Assembly: GCA_018383375.1 (NCBI GenBank)
Contig: JAHAWW010000066.1
Span: 1 to 7,772, forward strand
DNA length: 7,772 bases
Direction of reading: 5' to 3'
DNA from: Prevotellamassilia sp.
Lineage (GTDB): Bacteria > Bacteroidota > Bacteroidia > Bacteroidales > Bacteroidaceae
In this document: positions 5,627-7,772 of the stretch, piece after piece
Position numbering within the stretch: position 1 is the first letter of the stretch
Layout of the letters: every line of letters starts with the position of its first letter
Notes under the pieces: generated by a model
Database searches by the model: none
Seen by the model: only the letters and a program-made list of their open reading frames with translations
What the model was told of the DNA's origin: nothing
Position numbers and translations under genes: made by a program

Positions 5627-6802
5627 TTAATTCTTTTGAGAGATTTTGGCGCGGCGTGCACGGCGACTGATGTTGCGCTGCACCACGCAGTAGTCAATGA
5701 GCGGCGCAAACATGTTCATGAACAAGATGGCCAGCATCATACCTTCGGGATAGCCGGGATTGAGCACACGGATGACAATGGCCAACACACCGATGAGGAA
5801 ACCATAGACATATTGGCCTGAGGCCGTGCGCGAACTGGTGACAGGGTCGGTGGCCATAAACACGGCGCCGAAGCAGAAACCACCCAACACAAGGTGATGA
5901 TACCAAGGCATAGCTGCCACGCCAGACTCCATGCCGGAGACATTGAAGAGAAAAGCAGTCACGGCACCACCGATAAACACACTCGACATCGTGCGCCAAG
6001 AGGCAATCTTGGTCCAAAGCAAGATGGCTGCACCTATGGCAATGGCAATGACACTGGTCTCACCAATCGAACCGGGCATCAAACCGCTAATCATGTGTGA
6101 GAAATCTGTCGTGACGGGATGGCCGGCAGCGGCGTGACCCAGCGGGGTGGCCATCGTGTAAGCATCGCTGGCTTGGAAACCGAGACCGAGCACGGGGTCA
6201 AGATTGACCCAAACACTGTCGCCGCTCATCTTTGAGGGATAGGCAAAGAAGAGGAAGGCACGCGCCACCAAGGCGGGATTGAAGATGTTCATACCTGTGC
6301 CACCATAAATTTCTTTGGCAAAAATCACGGAGAAGGCCACAGCCACAGCCAGCATCCAGAGCGGACAGCCCACGGGGACTATCAAAGGGATGAGCAAACC
6401 GGTGACAAGATAACCCTCTTGGATTTCTTCGTGTTTCCACTGTGCCACAATAAATTCAATGCCAAGACCAACGGCGTAGCTCACCACAATCTTGGGCAAC
6501 ATCACGGCCAGACCGTAGAAGAACATACCAAAGAAGGTGGCATCGGCCAAATGTCCGGACGCTACAGCATTCCAGTAGCCAATGTTATACATGCCAAAAA
6601 ACAAGGCGGGCAACAAGGCTATGACCACAAACGACATAATGCGCTTTGAGTCGATGGCGTCGTGAATGCTCACACCGGTCTTTGAGGTGGTGTTGGGCAC
6701 CAACAAGAATGTTTCCATACCTTCAAACACAGAGCGGAAGGCTTTTAACTTGCCGCCGTCTTGAAAGCTGGGACGCATTTTATCAAGAATTTTCTTTATC
6801 AT
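5627..6802 (-). CDS. nqrB: Na+-translocating NADH:quinone reductase subunit B
   Basis: The large membrane subunit: 391 residues, about ten helices after a roughly 55-residue cytoplasmic N-terminus. It carries a covalent FMN and a riboflavin, contributes the quinone site and is considered central to Na+ translocation. Family marks are KTGVSIHDAIDSKRIMSFVV (41-60), EEIQEGYLVTGLLIPLIVP (125-143), AKEIYGGTGMNIFNPALVAR (162-181) with RAFLFFAYPSKMSGD following, and GAVFMATDPVTSSRT, the RnfD/NqrB signature. The FMN acceptor is inferred to be Thr219 in DAYTMATPLG, aligned with DGYSGATAL of Vibrio NqrB; the middle residues differ. The basic C-terminus RRARRAKISQKN should be cytoplasmic. It starts 55 bases after nqrA, the largest gap in the operon; I found no promoter in that gap. 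Confidence 0.96.
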   Translation of the reverse strand: MIKKILDKMRPSFQDGGKLKAFRSVFEGMETFLLVPNTTSKTGVSIHDAIDSKRIMSFVVIALLPALFFGMYNIGYWNAVASGHLADATFFGMFFYGLAVMLPKIVVSYAVGLGIEFIVAQWKHEEIQEGYLVTGLLIPLIVPVGCPLWMLAVAVAFSVIFAKEIYGGTGMNIFNPALVARAFLFFAYPSKMSGDSVWVNLDPVLGLGFQASDAYTMATPLGHAAAGHPVTTDFSHMISGLMPGSIGETSVIAIAIGAAILLWTKIASWRTMSSVFIGGAVTAFLFNVSGMESGVAAMPWYHHLVLGGFCFGAVFMATDPVTSSRTASGQYVYGFLIGVLAIVIRVLNPGYPEGMMLAILFMNMFAPLIDYCVVQRNISRRARRAKISQKN

Positions 6803-6857
6803 ATTATGCTAAAATTTCGTCGCCTGAATAGGGAGTAGTGAATGAATGATGAAAGGC

Positions 6858-7772
6858 TTAGGCATTCTCTTTGCGCAAGATGTCAAGACCTTCGCGCACA
6901 ATGCGTTGTAACTCCAGTTTTGAAGAGTCCACAAATTCTGCCACGGCAAAATCTTCGGGAGCTACTTCATAAATGCCCAATTCTTCTTGTTTGTCGATGT
7001 CGCCGGTGATGATGGCTTTAATCAAATAGCCGGCATAAATATCCATCGGGAACACACGGTCGTATTCACCGCTCATAATCATGTGGCGCTCGCCGCCCTT
7101 GATGCGACAATCGAGGTCGTATTGACGATTCTTGCCAAAAAGCCAAGAGAAATAACTGCGACTGGTCGAGAATTGATTGAAGCGGGGAGCAATCCAGCCG
7201 AAGACTTCGTTCACGTCGTCGCCCTCGGGAATGACACAAACCTCACCGGCAAAAGCCGAGAGAAAGCCATCGGCCTCTGCCTTGGCGCCAACAAGCGGAT
7301 TACCGTTGATAATGCGCTGATGCTCAGCCTTCAAGTCGGTCTGACCCTCGAGAATGTCTGAGAGGGGTGCACCAATCTTCACTTCTACATAGTGGGGTGA
7401 AGCCACCAGCGAACCGCCCACGGCGATGCGACGAGTCAGATTGACTTGGCCTGTCTCAACGAGTTCACCCAGCATAATGACCACACCGGGGTCGAGTGTC
7501 CATACCACCTCACCTTTGTTGACGGGGTCAATGTGATTGATTTGTACACCGACATTGCCCGAAGGGTTGGGACCGTCAAACACACTCACTTCCACCTCGC
7601 TGACGGGCAAAAGGGGCGTGTTGATTTGGTCGGGTGAGATGCCGAGATGCACCTTGGCGATTTTGGCCAACGTGCGCAGACCAGTTTTGAAAGATTCTTC
7701 ACGACCTTGGGCTGCAAAAGTGAAGTCAGCAGCCAAAGGCATCTTGCTGAATGCAGACACAAAAATGGCTTT
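6858..7772 (-). CDS. nqrA: Na+-translocating NADH:quinone reductase subunit A, C-terminal part (cut by right edge)
   Basis: The C-terminal 304 residues plus stop of NqrA, the large cytoplasmic-side subunit that contributes to quinone binding. The reading frame is open to the last base (it begins KAIFVSAF), and this part aligns well inside the family. About 140-150 N-terminal residues must lie beyond the edge, so the GTG at 7760 is internal and not a start. Recognisable stretches are AIFVSAFSKMPLAADF, HIDPVNKGEVVWTLDPG, ARRIAVGG-type GGSLVASPHYVEVKIGAPL, NGNPLVGAKA, FGWIAPRFNQFSTSRSYFSW, ERHMIMSGEYDRVFPMDIYA and the end VREGLDILRKENA. They correspond to the Vibrio stretches for the quinone-subunit fold. 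As first gene of the operon it should carry the promoter, which is outside the window. Confidence 0.95.
   Translation of the reverse strand, partial: KAIFVSAFSKMPLAADFTFAAQGREESFKTGLRTLAKIAKVHLGISPDQINTPLLPVSEVEVSVFDGPNPSGNVGVQINHIDPVNKGEVVWTLDPGVVIMLGELVETGQVNLTRRIAVGGSLVASPHYVEVKIGAPLSDILEGQTDLKAEHQRIINGNPLVGAKAEADGFLSAFAGEVCVIPEGDDVNEVFGWIAPRFNQFSTSRSYFSWLFGKNRQYDLDCRIKGGERHMIMSGEYDRVFPMDIYAGYLIKAIITGDIDKQEELGIYEVAPEDFAVAEFVDSSKLELQRIVREGLDILRKENA

Noticed and set aside
2315..7772. Alternative reading of the operon as Rnf (ferredoxin:NAD+ reductase)
   Set aside because: NqrA and NqrF with an NADH/FAD reductase module are present, RnfB/RnfC-type proteins are absent, and the order A-F is that of nqr.

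Overview
The window looks like chromosomal DNA from a Bacteroidota species, most likely Bacteroidales and possibly Prevotellaceae. Three things point there. The Na+-translocating NADH:quinone reductase (Nqr) subunits have Bacteroidota-like lengths and insertions. Start codons lack clear Shine-Dalgarno sequences and sit behind A-rich leaders instead. Intergenic regions carry TAnnTTTG elements, the -7 motif of the Bacteroidota primary sigma factor. No mobile element, CRISPR array, tRNA or rRNA is visible.

Layout: the left edge (1-235, minus) holds the N-terminal part of an ECF-type sigma factor that runs off the window. A 141-base AT-rich divergent intergenic region separates it from two plus-strand genes: an exported TlpA/ResA-like thioredoxin-fold protein (377-895) and a NupG-type nucleoside:H+ symporter (919-2172). 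These are 23 bases apart and probably co-transcribed. A convergent intergenic region (2173-2314) follows. It contains a strong 17-bp inverted repeat that probably terminates transcription from both sides, two smaller hairpins, and an unexplained promoter-like sequence. The rest of the window, on the minus strand, is the nqr operon in the order nqrA (incomplete, cut by the right edge), nqrB, nqrC, nqrD, nqrE, nqrF, with gaps of 12-55 bases.

Together nqrABCDEF encode the complete six-subunit Na+-NQR. NqrF takes electrons from NADH via FAD and a [2Fe-2S] cluster. They pass through the intramembrane iron-sulfur centre held by NqrD/NqrE and the covalently bound FMNs of NqrC and NqrB to quinone, and Na+ is pumped out. 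All the cofactor ligands I could check are present (NqrF Cys70/76/79/111, NqrD Cys31/114, NqrE Cys26/119, NqrC Thr205, NqrB Thr219), so the complex looks functional. The thioredoxin-like and nucleoside-transport genes have no evident mechanistic link to Nqr.

I see mainly well-known housekeeping genes and no convincing new system. The least explained piece is the 2178-2323 promoter-like and hairpin cluster.
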